From Gaiellaceae bacterium (GTDB lineage: Bacteria; Actinomycetota; Thermoleophilia; Gaiellales; Gaiellaceae), in contig JAUJMY010000006.1 in assembly GCA_030446625.1 (NCBI GenBank), forward strand, positions 1-64,000: 64,000 nt of DNA. Direction: 5' to 3'. The notes under the pieces were generated by a model. That model ran no database searches. It was not told where the DNA came from and saw only the letters and a program-made list of their open reading frames with translations. The first letter of the stretch is position 1; each line of letters opens with the position of its first letter. The translations under genes were made by a program, and so were the position numbers. Positions 1 through 9,956 of the stretch are shown here, in pieces.

Positions 1-3
1 GAG

Positions 4-1653
4 GTGCCGGAGGCCGCGACGCTCGAGGAAGCACAGGAGGGACTACGGCGCGCACTCGGCGATCCGACGCTGAGGCTCGCGTACTGGCTTCCCGACGAGG
101 CGCGCTACGTCGACGCGGACGGGAAGCCGTTCGATCTGCCCGACGACACCGCCTCGTGCGTCACGACGAGGATCGACGCGGACGGGGCACCGGTCGCCGC
201 GCTCGTGCACGACGCAGCGCTCCGCGACGAGCCCGAGCTGCTCGAGGAGGTGATCGCGGCCGCGCGCCTCGGTCTCGAGAAGGACCGCAGCCTCACCGCG
301 TTGCGAGCGAGCGAGGCGCGGAACCGCGCACTCCTGGACGCCATTCCCGACCTCATGTTCCGGATCGCCCGCGACGGCACATACCTCGACGTCAACGCGC
401 AGGACGAGAGCCTGCTCGTCGCGCCGGCGAGCGAGCTGATCGGGAAGAAGGTGCAGGACTTCCTGCCCGAGCAAGCCGCCGCCGAGACCCGTGACGCCGC
501 GCAGCGCGCGCTCGACGGCGGCGGGACGGAGACCGTCGACTACCGCGTCGTGCTGGGCGGCGAGGAACGTCACTTCGAAGGCCGCGTGACGCCGTCGGGC
601 CGGGACGAGGTGCTGCTGATCGTTCGCGACATCACGGAGCGAACGCGCCAGGCGGAGCTGCTCGAGCGCGAGCGCGACTTCATCCGCACGATCGTCCAGA
701 CCGCGCCGACGCTCTTCGCGATCGTCGACGCGGACGGGCGGATCGTCAACTACAACGCCGCGCTCGAGGCGCTCAGCGGGCACCCCGACGACGACGCCAC
801 GCGAGGGCGCGCGTTCTGGGACGTCTTCCTCGCGCCCGACGACGCGGACGACTTCCGGCGCTCGCTCGCGAGCCTCGTCGCGGGCAGACACGTCGCGGAG
901 CACGAGCACGAGTTCCTCACGCGCGACGGCGAGCGGCGCGCGGTTGCCTGGTCTGGAACCGACATCGTCGATGCCCAGGGGCGGCAGCGGTACCTGTTCT
1001 CCGGCCTGGACATCGCCGAGCGGAAGCGTCAGCAGGAGGAGCTGCGCGCGTCGCGCGCGCGCCTCGTCCAAGCCGGCGACGCCGAGCGGCGCCGGCTCGA
1101 GCGGAACCTCCACGACGGCGCGCAGCAGCACCTCGTCTCGCTCTCGCTCCTCCTGCGGCTGGCGCGCGCGAAGCTCAACACCGACGAGGCGGCGGCCGAC
1201 GAGCTGCTGACGAACGCCGGCGAGGAGCTGGCGCAGGCACTCGAGGACTTGCGCGAGCTCGCGCGCGGGATCCACCCCGCGGTGCTGACCGATCGCGGGC
1301 TCCCCGCCGCACTCGAAGCCGTCGCCGCGCGCGCCCCCGTCCCGATCGAGGTCGACGTGCCCGACGAGCGGCTGCCAACGCCTGTCGAGGCGGCGGCCTA
1401 CTTCGTCGTGTCGGAGGCGCTCGCGAACGTCGCGAAGTACGCGCACGCGTCGAGCGTCCACGTCCGCGTCGCGCGGGACAACGGACGCGTCGTGGTCGAG
1501 GTCGCGGACGACGGCGTCGGCGGCGCGGATCCGTCCGCCGGCTCCGGCCTGCGCGGCCTCGCCGACCGCATCGGCGCGCTCGACGGCCGCCTCGAGATCA
1601 CCAGCGCGTCGAACGCCGGCACGCGGATCCGGGCGGAGATCCCGGTAGCGTGA
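4..1653 (+). CDS. PAS-domain sensor histidine kinase (NarX/DesK-type)
   Basis: Cytoplasmic sensor kinase that would autophosphorylate and pass phosphate to a NarL-type regulator. About 100 N-terminal residues are unassigned; two PAS domains follow (about 105-215 and 225-340), the second ending in DIAERK typical of PAS/PAC modules. The dimerisation/phosphoacceptor helix carries ERNLHDGAQQH with the likely phosphorylated His near residue 370, and the C-terminal ATPase domain has VADDGVGG and GSGLRGLADR (N and G boxes). No membrane helix is visible, so the signal is probably cytoplasmic. A GTG at position 4 is the first start, but the gene could begin upstream of the window. Its stop overlaps the next reading frame by GTGA. 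The probable partner is the regulator at 2242, separated from it by a broken cyclase. Family assignment is secure, the ligand is unknown. Confidence 0.9.
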   Translation: MPEAATLEEAQEGLRRALGDPTLRLAYWLPDEARYVDADGKPFDLPDDTASCVTTRIDADGAPVAALVHDAALRDEPELLEEVIAAARLGLEKDRSLTALRASEARNRALLDAIPDLMFRIARDGTYLDVNAQDESLLVAPASELIGKKVQDFLPEQAAAETRDAAQRALDGGGTETVDYRVVLGGEERHFEGRVTPSGRDEVLLIVRDITERTRQAELLERERDFIRTIVQTAPTLFAIVDADGRIVNYNAALEALSGHPDDDATRGRAFWDVFLAPDDADDFRRSLASLVAGRHVAEHEHEFLTRDGERRAVAWSGTDIVDAQGRQRYLFSGLDIAERKRQQEELRASRARLVQAGDAERRRLERNLHDGAQQHLVSLSLLLRLARAKLNTDEAAADELLTNAGEELAQALEDLRELARGIHPAVLTDRGLPAALEAVAARAPVPIEVDVPDERLPTPVEAAAYFVVSEALANVAKYAHASSVHVRVARDNGRVVVEVADDGVGGADPSAGSGLRGLADRIGALDGRLEITSASNAGTRIRAEIPVA

Positions 1654-2241
1654 GGGCCGGGACCGCGGCGACCGACGCCCCTACGCTCGTGCGCCTGACC
1701 GCCCTCCCGACGGGGACGGTCACCTTCCTCTTCGCCGACGTCGAAGGCTCGCCGCAACTCGTCGAGGATCTCGGCGACGCACACGGCCGCGACGCGCGGC
1801 GGCTCCTCCGCGCGCCGTTTCCTCGAGCGGGGGCACGAGATCGACTGCCGCGGCGACGAGTTCGTCGGCGCGTTCGGCGACGCCACGGATGCCGCCGACG
1901 CGGTTGCGATCCAGCACGCGTTCGCCGAGCACGCGTGGCCGGAGGACGCTCGCGTCCGCGTCCCCATCGGCGTCCACACCGGCACGCCTGTCGTCGGCGA
2001 GGACGGCTACGTGGGGATCGACGTGCAGCGCGCCGCCCGCTTCGGCAGCGCCGGCCATGGAGGGCAGGTGCTGCTGTCGCTCGCCGCGCGTAACCTTGCG
2101 CGCGTCGCCGTCAAGGACCTCGGCGAGCATCGTCTCCATGGCCTTTAGCACCCAGAGCACATCTTCCAGCTGGTCGCGCCCGGCCTGCCGGAGGACCTCC
2201 CACCCCTGCGGTTCACGATTGCCGATCGCGGCACGCCGTCG
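1650..2241 (+). pseudogene. Decayed class III adenylate/guanylate cyclase domain
   Basis: A nucleotide cyclase catalytic domain can be read only across a frame change. The first frame gives GTVTFLFADVEGS (metal-binding Asp) and then goes out of frame near 1806-1815. The next frame gives RGDEFVGAFGDATDA (second Asp), VHTGTPVVGEDGYVGIDV and AGHGGQVLLS, all cyclase signatures. That frame is cut by a TAG at 2146-2148, where family members usually have Lys, and the tail HPEHIFQLVAPGLPED continues in frame into the response regulator start at 2242. The start GTG overlaps the kinase stop. So there is one indel plus one nonsense change. The intact gene probably sat in an operon with the kinase and the regulator. 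It could be a sequencing artefact, but two independent lesions favour a real pseudogene. Confidence 0.8.
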
Positions 2242-2886
2242 ATGCGCGTAGTCCTCGCCGACGACTCGATCCTGCTCCGCGAGGGCGTCGCTCGGCTGCT
2301 CGCCGACAACGGCTTCGAGGTGGTGGCGCAGTCCGGCACCGCCGACGACCTCCTGCGCCACGTCGCGATGCACAAGCCGGACGCCGCGATCGTCGACATC
2401 CGGATGCCGCCGACGCACACCGACGAGGGCCTGCGCGCGGCGCAGCAGATCCGCGAGCGCTTCCCTGATGTCGGCGTGCTCGTCCTCTCGCAGTACGTCG
2501 AGCCGACGTACGCGCTGGAGCTGCTCTCCGAGAGCGCGGAGGGCGTCGGCTACCTGCTCAAGGATCGCGTCTCGGACGTCGAGGAGTTCGCCGGCGCGGT
2601 CCGCCGCGTCGTCGAGGGCGAGTCGGCGCTCGACCCCGCCGTCGTGCAAATGCTCGTCGGCCGGCGCCGGAAGCACGACCCGCTCGCGGAGCTGACTCCG
2701 CGCGAGCGCGAGGTACTGGAGCTGATGGCGGGGGGCAGGTCGAACCAGGCGATCGCGGAGACGCTGTTCGTGACGCTCCGCGCGGTCGAGAAGCACGTGA
2801 CGAGCATCTTCAACAAGCTGCGCCTCCCCGCGAGCGCGGAGGATCATCGGCGCGTGCTCGCCGTGCTCGCCTTCCTCCGCTCCTGA
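2242..2886 (+). CDS. NarL/LuxR-family response regulator
   Basis: Two-domain transcription factor of 214 aa. The receiver domain spans about 1-120, with acidic pocket ADD at 6-8, phosphoacceptor Asp52 in VDIRMP and the conserved Lys in LLKDRV. The LuxR-type helix-turn-helix lies at about 150-210, with LTPREREVLELMAGG and a VEKHVTSIFNKL recognition region. It is the likely partner of the PAS kinase at the left edge. The ATG at 2242 is in frame with the tail of the broken cyclase, so translation may originally have been coupled. The regulon cannot be read from sequence. Confidence 0.92.
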   Translation: MRVVLADDSILLREGVARLLADNGFEVVAQSGTADDLLRHVAMHKPDAAIVDIRMPPTHTDEGLRAAQQIRERFPDVGVLVLSQYVEPTYALELLSESAEGVGYLLKDRVSDVEEFAGAVRRVVEGESALDPAVVQMLVGRRRKHDPLAELTPREREVLELMAGGRSNQAIAETLFVTLRAVEKHVTSIFNKLRLPASAEDHRRVLAVLAFLRS

Positions 2887-3004
2887 GCCGGCGGGTGCGG
2901 GTAGCCGCACCCGAGATGGCGGACGGCCACATCGCCGGCGGGCGCAGCGGGTGCGAGGGTCAGAGCGGAAGCGGATCAGGAGGACGAGATGTCACCTCAA
3001 GCGC

Positions 3005-3145
3005 TCGAACCCCGCGACGATGAAGCTGCTGGGCGAGTGGAACTGGTACCTGCCGAAGTGGCTCGACTGGCTCCCCCGACTCGAGCACGATGCGGCGCGC
3101 GCGGCCGTCGACACGGCTCCGGCGCTGCGCCCTGCCGGGTGGTAG
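3005..3145 (+). pseudogene. C-terminal relic of an MMPL-type transporter
   Basis: A short open stretch encodes NPATMKLLGEWNWYLPKWLD followed by WLPRLEH. This closely resembles the cytoplasmic C-terminal end of actinobacterial MMPL (RND-like) lipid transporters, where a PA-M-LLG-WNWW-P-WL pattern follows the last membrane helix. No membrane helices are found upstream in any frame, so only the last 40 or so codons remain. The frame is open back to a GTG or ATG near 2951, so a small expressed peptide is possible. The family match is from memory of the motif, not a search. Confidence 0.45.
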
Positions 3146-3199
3146 ACCCGACCGCCCGCGGAGCCCCCTGCCGCGTCCGCGGGGCGCGGGGCTTTCCCC

Positions 3200-3388
3200 T
3201 CAGAACGCCCTGATGATCAGGTTGAGCAGGATCGTCAGCACCACCGAGACGATCAGCGAGACGATCAGGCAGCCGGGCGCGCAGCCGTAGACCTGGATGC
3301 GGCCGCCGCCGAGACGGGTCGGGCCGAACATCCCGCCGCCGAGACCGCGCCGCCGCCGCGGCCCGCCGCTGCTGCCGCCGAAGATCAC
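3200..3388 (-). CDS. Small single-pass membrane protein, Gly/Arg-rich N-terminus
   Basis: A 62-aa protein with a Gly/Arg/Pro-rich N-terminus (GGPRRRRGLGGG) and one C-terminal hydrophobic helix (about 38-60, CLIVSLIVSVVLTILLNLI). The positive residues before the helix suggest an N-in orientation. It starts with GTG whose last bases form the TGA of the upstream acidic ORF (GTGA overlap), so the two are probably translated together. The family is not recognised. The coupling and the clear helix are the only arguments that it is real. Confidence 0.5.
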   Translation of the reverse strand: MIFGGSSGGPRRRRGLGGGMFGPTRLGGGRIQVYGCAPGCLIVSLIVSVVLTILLNLIIRAF

Positions 3389-3534
3389 GCGGCCGCGTCG
3401 GGCTCGTCGTGATCGTCGTCCGCGTTCGCGGTACTACGCCGCTCTTCGGCCGTCCGCCACGCGTCGTCCATCATCTCGTCGTCGATCTCGCCTCCGCCGC
3501 CGCCGAGATCGTTCTCCTGCTCGTACTGCGTCAC
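3385..3534 (-). CDS. Small acidic hypothetical protein
   Basis: A 49-aa reading frame starting at GTG 3534 (MTQYEQEND). It has a glycine run, then an acidic region EIDDEMMDDAW and a highly charged tail ending DDDHDEPDAAA. The frame is open further upstream into the tRNA gene, so the internal GTG is chosen. The stop overlaps the GTG start of the small membrane protein, suggesting a bicistronic pair downstream of tRNA-Thr. No family is recognised, and chance coding in GC-rich DNA is possible. Confidence 0.4.
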   Translation of the reverse strand: MTQYEQENDLGGGGGEIDDEMMDDAWRTAEERRSTANADDDHDEPDAAA

Positions 3535-3575
3535 GCGCGCTTCGTTACCGCGGCGCGCGCCCCAAAACTTCGAAG

Positions 3576-3648
3576 AGCCGGAGGAGGGACTCGAACCCAC
3601 GGCCTACCGCTTACAAGGCGGTTGCTCTACCAGCTGAGCTACTCCGGC
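3576..3648 (-). tRNA. tRNA-Thr (anticodon UGU)
   Basis: Reading the minus strand gives a full cloverleaf of 73 nt. The acceptor stem GCCGGAG pairs with CTCCGGC and a T discriminator follows. The D-arm contains AGCTCAGCTGGTAGAGC, the anticodon loop is CTTGTAA (anticodon TGT, Thr codons ACA/ACG/ACU by wobble), and the T-arm contains GGTTCGAGTCC. The 3' CCA is not encoded. It lies 23 nt downstream of the sigma factor gene on the same strand. Confidence 0.97.
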
Positions 3649-3671
3649 GTGGTGCCGGAATCGTACGCGCC

Positions 3672-4337
3672 TTACGCGAGGACTTCGCGCGAGCGCTGGT
3701 GTTGGAGGATCTTCCGCTTGACCCGCTGGAGCGCGTTGTCGATCGTCTTCGTGTCGCAGCCGAGCTCCTCCGCCATCTGCTCGTACGAGAGGCCGTCGAG
3801 GTAGAGGCGCAGCGCGTCGGCCTCGAGCGGCGAGAGCCCGGAGCCGAGGCAGAAGACCAGGCTCTGCAGCTCCTCGGTCGAGATCACGCAGACGGACGGG
3901 TCGTTCACGCTGGGGCCCGGAAGCGCGTCGCCCAGCGTGCACTCGCCCTCCGACTCGTGGCCGGCCGGCGTGTAGCTGAACGAGACGTAGGTGTTCAGCG
4001 GCGCGTGCTTGTAGCGCGTCGCCGTCTTGATCGCGGTGATGATCTGCCGCGTCACGCACAGCTCCGCGAAGCTGCGGAACGACGTCTCCTTGTCGGCGCG
4101 GAAGTCGCGGATCGCCTTGTAGAGGCCGATCAGCCCCTCCTGGATCAGATCCTCCGAGTCACCGCCGGCCAGGAAGTACGAGCTCGCCTTCAGGCGGACG
4201 AAGCCGGTGTAGCGGCGGATCAGCGCGTCGCGTGCGACGTGGTCGCCGTTGCGGGCGCGGAGCGCGAGCTGAAGATCCTCCAGCTCTCGTTGAGCCTTCT
4301 GCTGCGGCTGGACTGTCGGCGCCGGACGAGCGGACAT
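3672..4337 (-). CDS. SigH-like (sigma-30 family) RNA polymerase sigma factor
   Basis: Alternative sigma factor of 221 aa. Region 2 contains DLIQEGLIGLYKAIRDF and FAELCVTRQIITAI (core binding and -10 recognition). Region 4 contains LSPLEADALRLYLDGLSY, EELGCDTKTIDNAL and VKRKI (-35 recognition helix-turn-helix). The architecture matches the Bacillus SigH group rather than ECF factors, since the Cys-rich linker between the regions is long. The ATG at 4337 is chosen because GGGGAG sits about 8 nt upstream; an upstream in-frame start would lack this. Its position after cysS, rlmB and a YacP-like gene matches the place of sigH in Bacillus, though an MFS gene intervenes. The regulon is unknown. Confidence 0.88.
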   Translation of the reverse strand: MSARPAPTVQPQQKAQRELEDLQLALRARNGDHVARDALIRRYTGFVRLKASSYFLAGGDSEDLIQEGLIGLYKAIRDFRADKETSFRSFAELCVTRQIITAIKTATRYKHAPLNTYVSFSYTPAGHESEGECTLGDALPGPSVNDPSVCVISTEELQSLVFCLGSGLSPLEADALRLYLDGLSYEQMAEELGCDTKTIDNALQRVKRKILQHQRSREVLA

Positions 4338-4493
4338 TGATCGTCTCCCCGTATTTGCGGACGTTCCTGTCGCGGCCACGTGGCGCCAGCCGCGCAAGTC
4401 TCACCCTGAGGTTGAGCCAGAAGATAGCAACGTGCGGACCAAGATACAAGTCTGTTGCGCTGGACCCAATGTGATACGAACGTGTGTTCGTCG

Positions 4494-5684
4494 TCAGCCG
4501 GCGCGGCGGATCAGCACGATGTTGATGCCGAAGAGGACACCGGATGCGAGGAGCGCCGCCGAGAGCCCCGCGCGGGCGGCGACGATCGCAATCGCCACGC
4601 CACAGACGATCTCGCCGACGTACTCCGCTTGGGCGAGGAGCGAGTGCATCGTCGCTCGAACCTCTGCGATCGTCTCGCGATTGATCCAGATCGTCGCAAT
4701 AGCGCGCGTCAGCGGCGTCGCTACGCCGCCGACGAGCACGACACCCGCGCTCGCCGTCACCTCGTCGGGCGCGACGGCCAACGTCGCGGCTCCGACCGCG
4801 CCCGCGGCGCAAGCGACTCCATAGGCGGGACGTGCCGTGGTGCCGTCGATCCGCGACTCGATGACGCGTAACGCCCCGGCACCGACGAGCAGGGTTGACA
4901 AGGCCAGCGCCGTGAACCAGGCAACGGGGTCGGTCGGGAGGCCGAGATCGACAAGCCTCTTCGGCTGGAGGCGACCGACGTTCTCGGCGCCGTTGACCAG
5001 GAATGTCGCCGCAACGACGACGAGGATCATGCGACTGCGACGCGCGACTGTCGCACCGCGGACGAGGATCGACCACGACGCGGCCCACCGCCCGGTCTCG
5101 GTGCGTAGGAAGCGCTGCTCCGGGAAGCGCAGCACGTAGAGGCCGAGGAGCGCCATCGCGGCGCCCGCCCCGACCATGGCGACGCTCCGGTCGAGCAGCG
5201 CGCCGAGCGCGCCGAGGGCCACGATGCCGCTCGCCGCGCCCGTGAGATCGGCGCGACCGGAGCGCACCAATACGCGGTCGATCTGTCCACGTTGATCGAG
5301 CTCGTCGGTGATCCAGGCAACGTCGGCGCCACTCGCGAACGTCCAGGACAGTCCCCACAGCATCTGCGTCCCCAGCAGCGCCGTGAAGTCGGTGACGACC
5401 CCCGTCGCCGACATCGCCGCCCCCATCAGGACGTGCGAGACGAGCAGTGACGGCTTACGCCCGATCGTGTCGGCGACGACGCCGGCCGGAATCTCGAAGA
5501 CGACGCCGACCAGTGCCTGCGCGACGCCGATCACGACGAGCTGAGACGGCGACAGCCCCACGTCGACGACGAGGTAGACGCTGGTCACAAGCCACCAACC
5601 GCGGTGCAGGAGCGCGCGCCACCAGATCCAGCGCAGGTAGACGGCGACGAGATCGGCGTCGCCGGCGCGGCCGAGAGCAGGCAT
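4494..5684 (-). CDS. MFS transporter (drug-efflux type)
   Basis: A 396-aa integral membrane protein with about 12 hydrophobic helices. The conserved loop between helices 2 and 3 reads GVVADTIGRKPSL, the usual MFS motif A variant (G-x-x-x-D-x-x-GRK). Early segments such as GVAQALVGVVFEIPAGVVAD resemble tetracycline/multidrug-type efflux members. It lies between the NYN gene and the sigma gene on the same strand, with 156-161 nt gaps on both sides, so it may have its own promoter. It interrupts the rlmB-yacP-sigH order and is probably an insertion. The substrate cannot be inferred. Confidence 0.85.
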   Translation of the reverse strand: MPALGRAGDADLVAVYLRWIWWRALLHRGWWLVTSVYLVVDVGLSPSQLVVIGVAQALVGVVFEIPAGVVADTIGRKPSLLVSHVLMGAAMSATGVVTDFTALLGTQMLWGLSWTFASGADVAWITDELDQRGQIDRVLVRSGRADLTGAASGIVALGALGALLDRSVAMVGAGAAMALLGLYVLRFPEQRFLRTETGRWAASWSILVRGATVARRSRMILVVVAATFLVNGAENVGRLQPKRLVDLGLPTDPVAWFTALALSTLLVGAGALRVIESRIDGTTARPAYGVACAAGAVGAATLAVAPDEVTASAGVVLVGGVATPLTRAIATIWINRETIAEVRATMHSLLAQAEYVGEIVCGVAIAIVAARAGLSAALLASGVLFGINIVLIRRAG

Positions 5685-5846
5685 GTGTCCTCCTGATCGA
5701 GAAAGTTCTCGCCGCAGCGGGGGCTGGGCGGAGCGCCGCTCTAGAGCAGCGAGCCGGAGCGGCGCAGCAGGGCGTTCACGTTCAAAGGCAAGGCGCCACT
5801 CCTTTCTCGATCGCGCGCGCCATGAGCGACGCGCGCCCGAAGTGTA

Positions 5847-6278
5847 TTACTCGTTCCGCCGGAGGCGCTCGAGACGCGCGCGCGTCGCGGCATCGACGCG
5901 GTCCGCGACCTGCGATCGCTTCGGCTCCTGGTGCCCCGCCGGCTCGAGCTCGGCGACGAAGAGGCGCGAGCTCACCTTCCGCACCTCCTGGCCGGACGTG
6001 CCGCGGACGGCGAAGTCGGAGGAGACGAGGCAGACGTGCTCGCTCTCGCGGTGTTCCGCTGCGAGGCGCTCGAGCAGCGCGTCGGCGTGCGGCGCGTAGC
6101 GGACGGCAAGCCGCCCGTGCTCCTCGTCCGCTCCGGCGCCGTCGAAGACGAGCACGCCGCGCGCTCCCTTCAGCGCGACGAAGCTCGCCAGCCGGTCGCG
6201 CAGCTCGCGCGCGTCCGCGAATCCGCCGGCGTGCAGCAGGTTGTAGCCGTCGAAGAGGTAGAACGTCGGCTCAGCCAT
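5847..6278 (-). CDS. NYN (PIN-like) domain protein, YacP family
   Basis: A 143-aa putative RNA-cleaving protein. The N-terminus YLFDGYNLLHAGG is the NYN/YacP signature with the metal-binding Asp. VLVFDGAGADEE and CLVSSDFAVRG give the other acidic positions expected of a PIN-like nuclease. In Bacillus, YacP (Rae1) cleaves mRNA in the ribosomal A site; an equivalent role here is inference. The ATG at 6278 (MAEPTF) is preferred over an upstream in-frame GTG because homologous proteins begin just before the FDGYN motif. It follows rlmB, as in Bacillus. Confidence 0.85.
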   Translation of the reverse strand: MAEPTFYLFDGYNLLHAGGFADARELRDRLASFVALKGARGVLVFDGAGADEEHGRLAVRYAPHADALLERLAAEHRESEHVCLVSSDFAVRGTSGQEVRKVSSRLFVAELEPAGHQEPKRSQVADRVDAATRARLERLRRNE

Positions 6279-6356
6279 CGCGCCGCGCAGAACACGCGCA
6301 AGCCACAAGGGTCTGACCCTCGAAGGGGTCTGTTCCGGCCAGATGTGGACGAATCG

Positions 6357-7093
6357 TCACAGTTTCGGGACGGGTGACGCGTCCGCGGCGGCCACTACTC
6401 GCTGCCGCCTCGCCTCGTAGAGGAGAACGGCGGCGGCGACGCTGACGTTCAGCGACTCGACGCGGCCTTCGAGCGGGATCGCGACCGCCGCGTCGCAGGT
6501 CTTGCGCACGAGCGGCCGGAGGCCGCGCCCCTCGGCGCCGAAGACGAGCGCGACGCCGGCGGAAAGGTCCGCGTCCCATATCGTGGTCGCGGCGTCGCCG
6601 GCGGCGCCGTACACCCAGAGGTCGGGGCGCTTCACCTCCCCCAGGTAGCGAGCGAGGTTCGTGACTACGCCTACCGGAAGGTGCTCCACGGCGCCCGCGG
6701 AGGACCGACAGACCGCAGGCGTGATTCGCGCCGACCCGTGCGCGGGCAGCACCACGCCCGTCGCGCCCGCGCCCTCCGCGCTGCGGCAGACCGCGCCGAG
6801 GTTGCGCGGGTCGCTCACCTGGTCGAGGCACGCGAGCAGCGGCCGCTCGCCGCTCGCGAGCTCCCATGCGTCGGCGTAGCGGAACGGCTCCGCCCACGCG
6901 AGCGCGCCCTGGTGGTCGCGCGTACCGGCCGCCTCCGTCAGCTCGCGCTCGAGCTTCACCTGCACGCGCAGCCCGTTCTCGCCGAGCCACGGCTCGGCAG
7001 CGGCTGCGCGCTCGGTCGCCCAGAGCTCGAGCACCTCGCGGCGGCCGCGCAACGCCTCGCGCACGGCACGCCGCCCGTACACGAGCTCGCGCG

Positions 7094-7097
<4 letters not shown>
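6357..7097 (-). CDS. rlmB: 23S rRNA (guanosine-2'-O-)-methyltransferase
   Basis: SPOUT-class rRNA methyltransferase, 246 aa. The N-terminal substrate-binding domain starts ELVYGRRAVREAL. The three knot motifs are visible: DQVSDPRNLGAVCRSAEG, VFGAEGRGL and ESLNVSVAAAVLLYEA. Members methylate G2251 of 23S rRNA in the peptidyl-transferase region. It starts at a GTG overlapping the cysS stop (GTGA), indicating translational coupling. cysS followed by rlmB is a widely conserved pair. Confidence 0.95.
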
Positions 7098-8393
<1,296 letters not shown>

Positions 8394-8407
<14 letters not shown>

Positions 8408-9152
8408 CCCTTACGCCAGATTACAGTCGCTTTTCTTGGACGAGACGCTGCTCGCCTGGTTCGAGAAGAGCGCCCGCGACCTTCCGTGGCGGCGCACACG
8501 CGACCCGTACGCGATCTTCGTGTCCGAGGTGATGCTCCAGCAGACGCAGGTGGAGCGTGTCGTTCCGCGGTATGTCGCGTGGCTCGAGCGGTGGCCGACG
8601 ATCGACGCGCTCGCTTCGGCCTCTCCCGCGGACGTCATTCGGGAATGGCAGGGCCTCGGCTACAACCGGCGTGCGCTCAACCTTCACCGCGCGGCGCGCG
8701 TCGTCTCCGAGCGCGGATGGCCGGACGACCTGACCGAGCTCCCCGGCGTCGGGCGCTACACGGCGGACGCGATCAGGAGCTTCGCGCTCGGCGAGCCGCT
8801 TCTACCCGTCGACACGAACGTCCGGCGGGTGCAGGACCGGACGCGCCACGCCTTCGGCCCCGCCTCGGGGCAGGCGCTGATGGACCTCGGCGGGACCGTG
8901 TGCCTCGCACGCGTACCGCGCTGCGGCGTCTGCCCGCTCGCCGCGACCTGCCCGTCGCGCGGCATGCGGTACGAGCCGCTCCGCAGACAGTCGCGATTCG
9001 AAGGCTCGTTTCGCCAGAGGCGCGCGCACGTCCTGCGGCTGGTGGCGGAGCGGCCGCGTGCGGCGGCGGAGCTCGACGCCGACGCCGTGACGTCTCTCGC
9101 TGCGGACGGTCTCGTGGCCTGTGACGGCGAGCTGGTCGCACTACCGGGATGA
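8394..9152 (+). CDS. mutY: A/G-specific adenine DNA glycosylase (MutY), short form
   Basis: Base-excision repair glycosylase that removes adenine opposite 8-oxoguanine. The HhH-GPD core has the catalytic Glu in SEVMLQQTQVERV (E45), the hairpin LPGVGRYTADA and Asp140 in VDTNVRRV. An iron-sulphur cluster is indicated by Cys170, 177, 180 and 186. At 252 aa it lacks the C-terminal NUDIX-like domain that recognises 8-oxoG in full-length MutY. The GTG at 8394 overlaps the cysS start; a TTG at 8436 (giving MDETLL) would remove the overlap and start just before the conserved region, but neither has a clear ribosome-binding site. Its stop overlaps the next frame as ATGA. Confidence 0.88.
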
Positions 9153-9585
9153 GCGCGCCGCAGAACGTCACGAGCATGCGCCTCGCCCAGCTGACGCGGC
9201 TGTCCCGTCGCGGCTGCACCCACTCTCGCGGAGCTGCTGTTGCTCCCAGGCGACGCGGCGTTCGGCGACGTCGAGCCGATGCTCGTGCGCTACTTCGAGC
9301 GTCGACCCGCACTTCGACTTCGAGCGCGCGCAGACCGACCACGCCGTCTTCGAGCGTGTGCTCGAGCGCGAGCCGCATCCCGCGGCCGTCGACTCGCTCG
9401 AGTGCGAGCTCGTGGCGATGCGCGACCGCGTGCGCGGCGACGCGCCCATCCTGAAGCGCATGACTGCCGGTGTGCTGCGCCCGTTCTTTCCGCGGATCAT
9501 CGCCCGCCTCCTGAAGGAGGCCGAGAAGCAGAACGCGCTCGCGGACGACCCGCCGGACCCGTCGCAACGTCCCGCGACGAGTTAA
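9149..9585 (+). pseudogene. Unrecognised gene downstream of mutY, two frame changes
   Basis: An ATG overlapping the mutY stop (ATGA) begins a frame that reads MSAPQNVTSMRLAQL. Plausible protein then continues in a second frame from about 9205 (APTLAELLLLPGDAAFG, DVEPMLVRYFE). From about 9300 it continues in a third frame (RVDPHFDFERAQTDHAVFE, LKRMTAGVLRPFFPRII) and stops at 9583-9585. Residue composition looks natural throughout, with no frequent rare codons, so one gene with two single-base shifts is the simplest reading. I do not recognise the family. Alternatively only the last 95 codons are expressed from a downstream start. Confidence 0.5.
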
Positions 9586-9623
9586 CGCGCGCGTAAGGGC
9601 GCCGCTCGTACGATCGTTGCCCA

Positions 9624-9956
9624 GTGACGAAACGGGAAGAGCAGGTGGTGCGAAACGAGCTCTTCTTCCGCGGCGTGAACGAGCGGCTGCAACGGCTCGA
9701 GAGGTCGTTCGAGAAGCACGAGACGGCATTCGTCTGCGAGTGCGGGAACCGGCGCTGCACGCGACTCGTCCCGCTGTCGCTCGACGAGTACCGGCACGTG
9801 CGCGCGAACTCCCAGCACTTCGCGATCCTTCCGGGCCACGAGGACGTCACCGTCGAGAGCGTCGTCCAGCGCGGTGCGCGCTTCCTCGTCGTCGCGAAGA
9901 CCGGCGCCGCCGCCGTGGCTGCGGAAGCCGACAACCTGCGCCTTTCGCCGCATTAA
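9624..9956 (+). CDS. Conserved-looking hypothetical protein with CECGNRRC cysteine motif
   Basis: A 110-aa soluble protein starting at GTG 9624. An N-terminal helical part (ELFFRGVNERLQRLERSF) is followed by FVCECGNRRCTRLVPLSLDEY, whose Cys-X-Cys-X4-Cys spacing suggests a small metal or redox site. A short C-terminal segment contains ILPGHEDVTVESVV. I recall similar small proteins in actinobacteria but no function. It stands alone between two short gaps of 38 and 83 nt. Confidence 0.65.
   Translation: MTKREEQVVRNELFFRGVNERLQRLERSFEKHETAFVCECGNRRCTRLVPLSLDEYRHVRANSQHFAILPGHEDVTVESVVQRGARFLVVAKTGAAAVAAEADNLRLSPH

Noticed and set aside
43-1461. 472-codon frame antisense to the PAS kinase
   Set aside because: Shadow frame with no recognisable domain; the sense kinase is unambiguous.
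4494-5684. MFS gene and nearby genes examined for insertion-sequence or integrase signatures
   Set aside because: No transposase, integrase, terminal inverted repeats or target duplications were found anywhere in the window.
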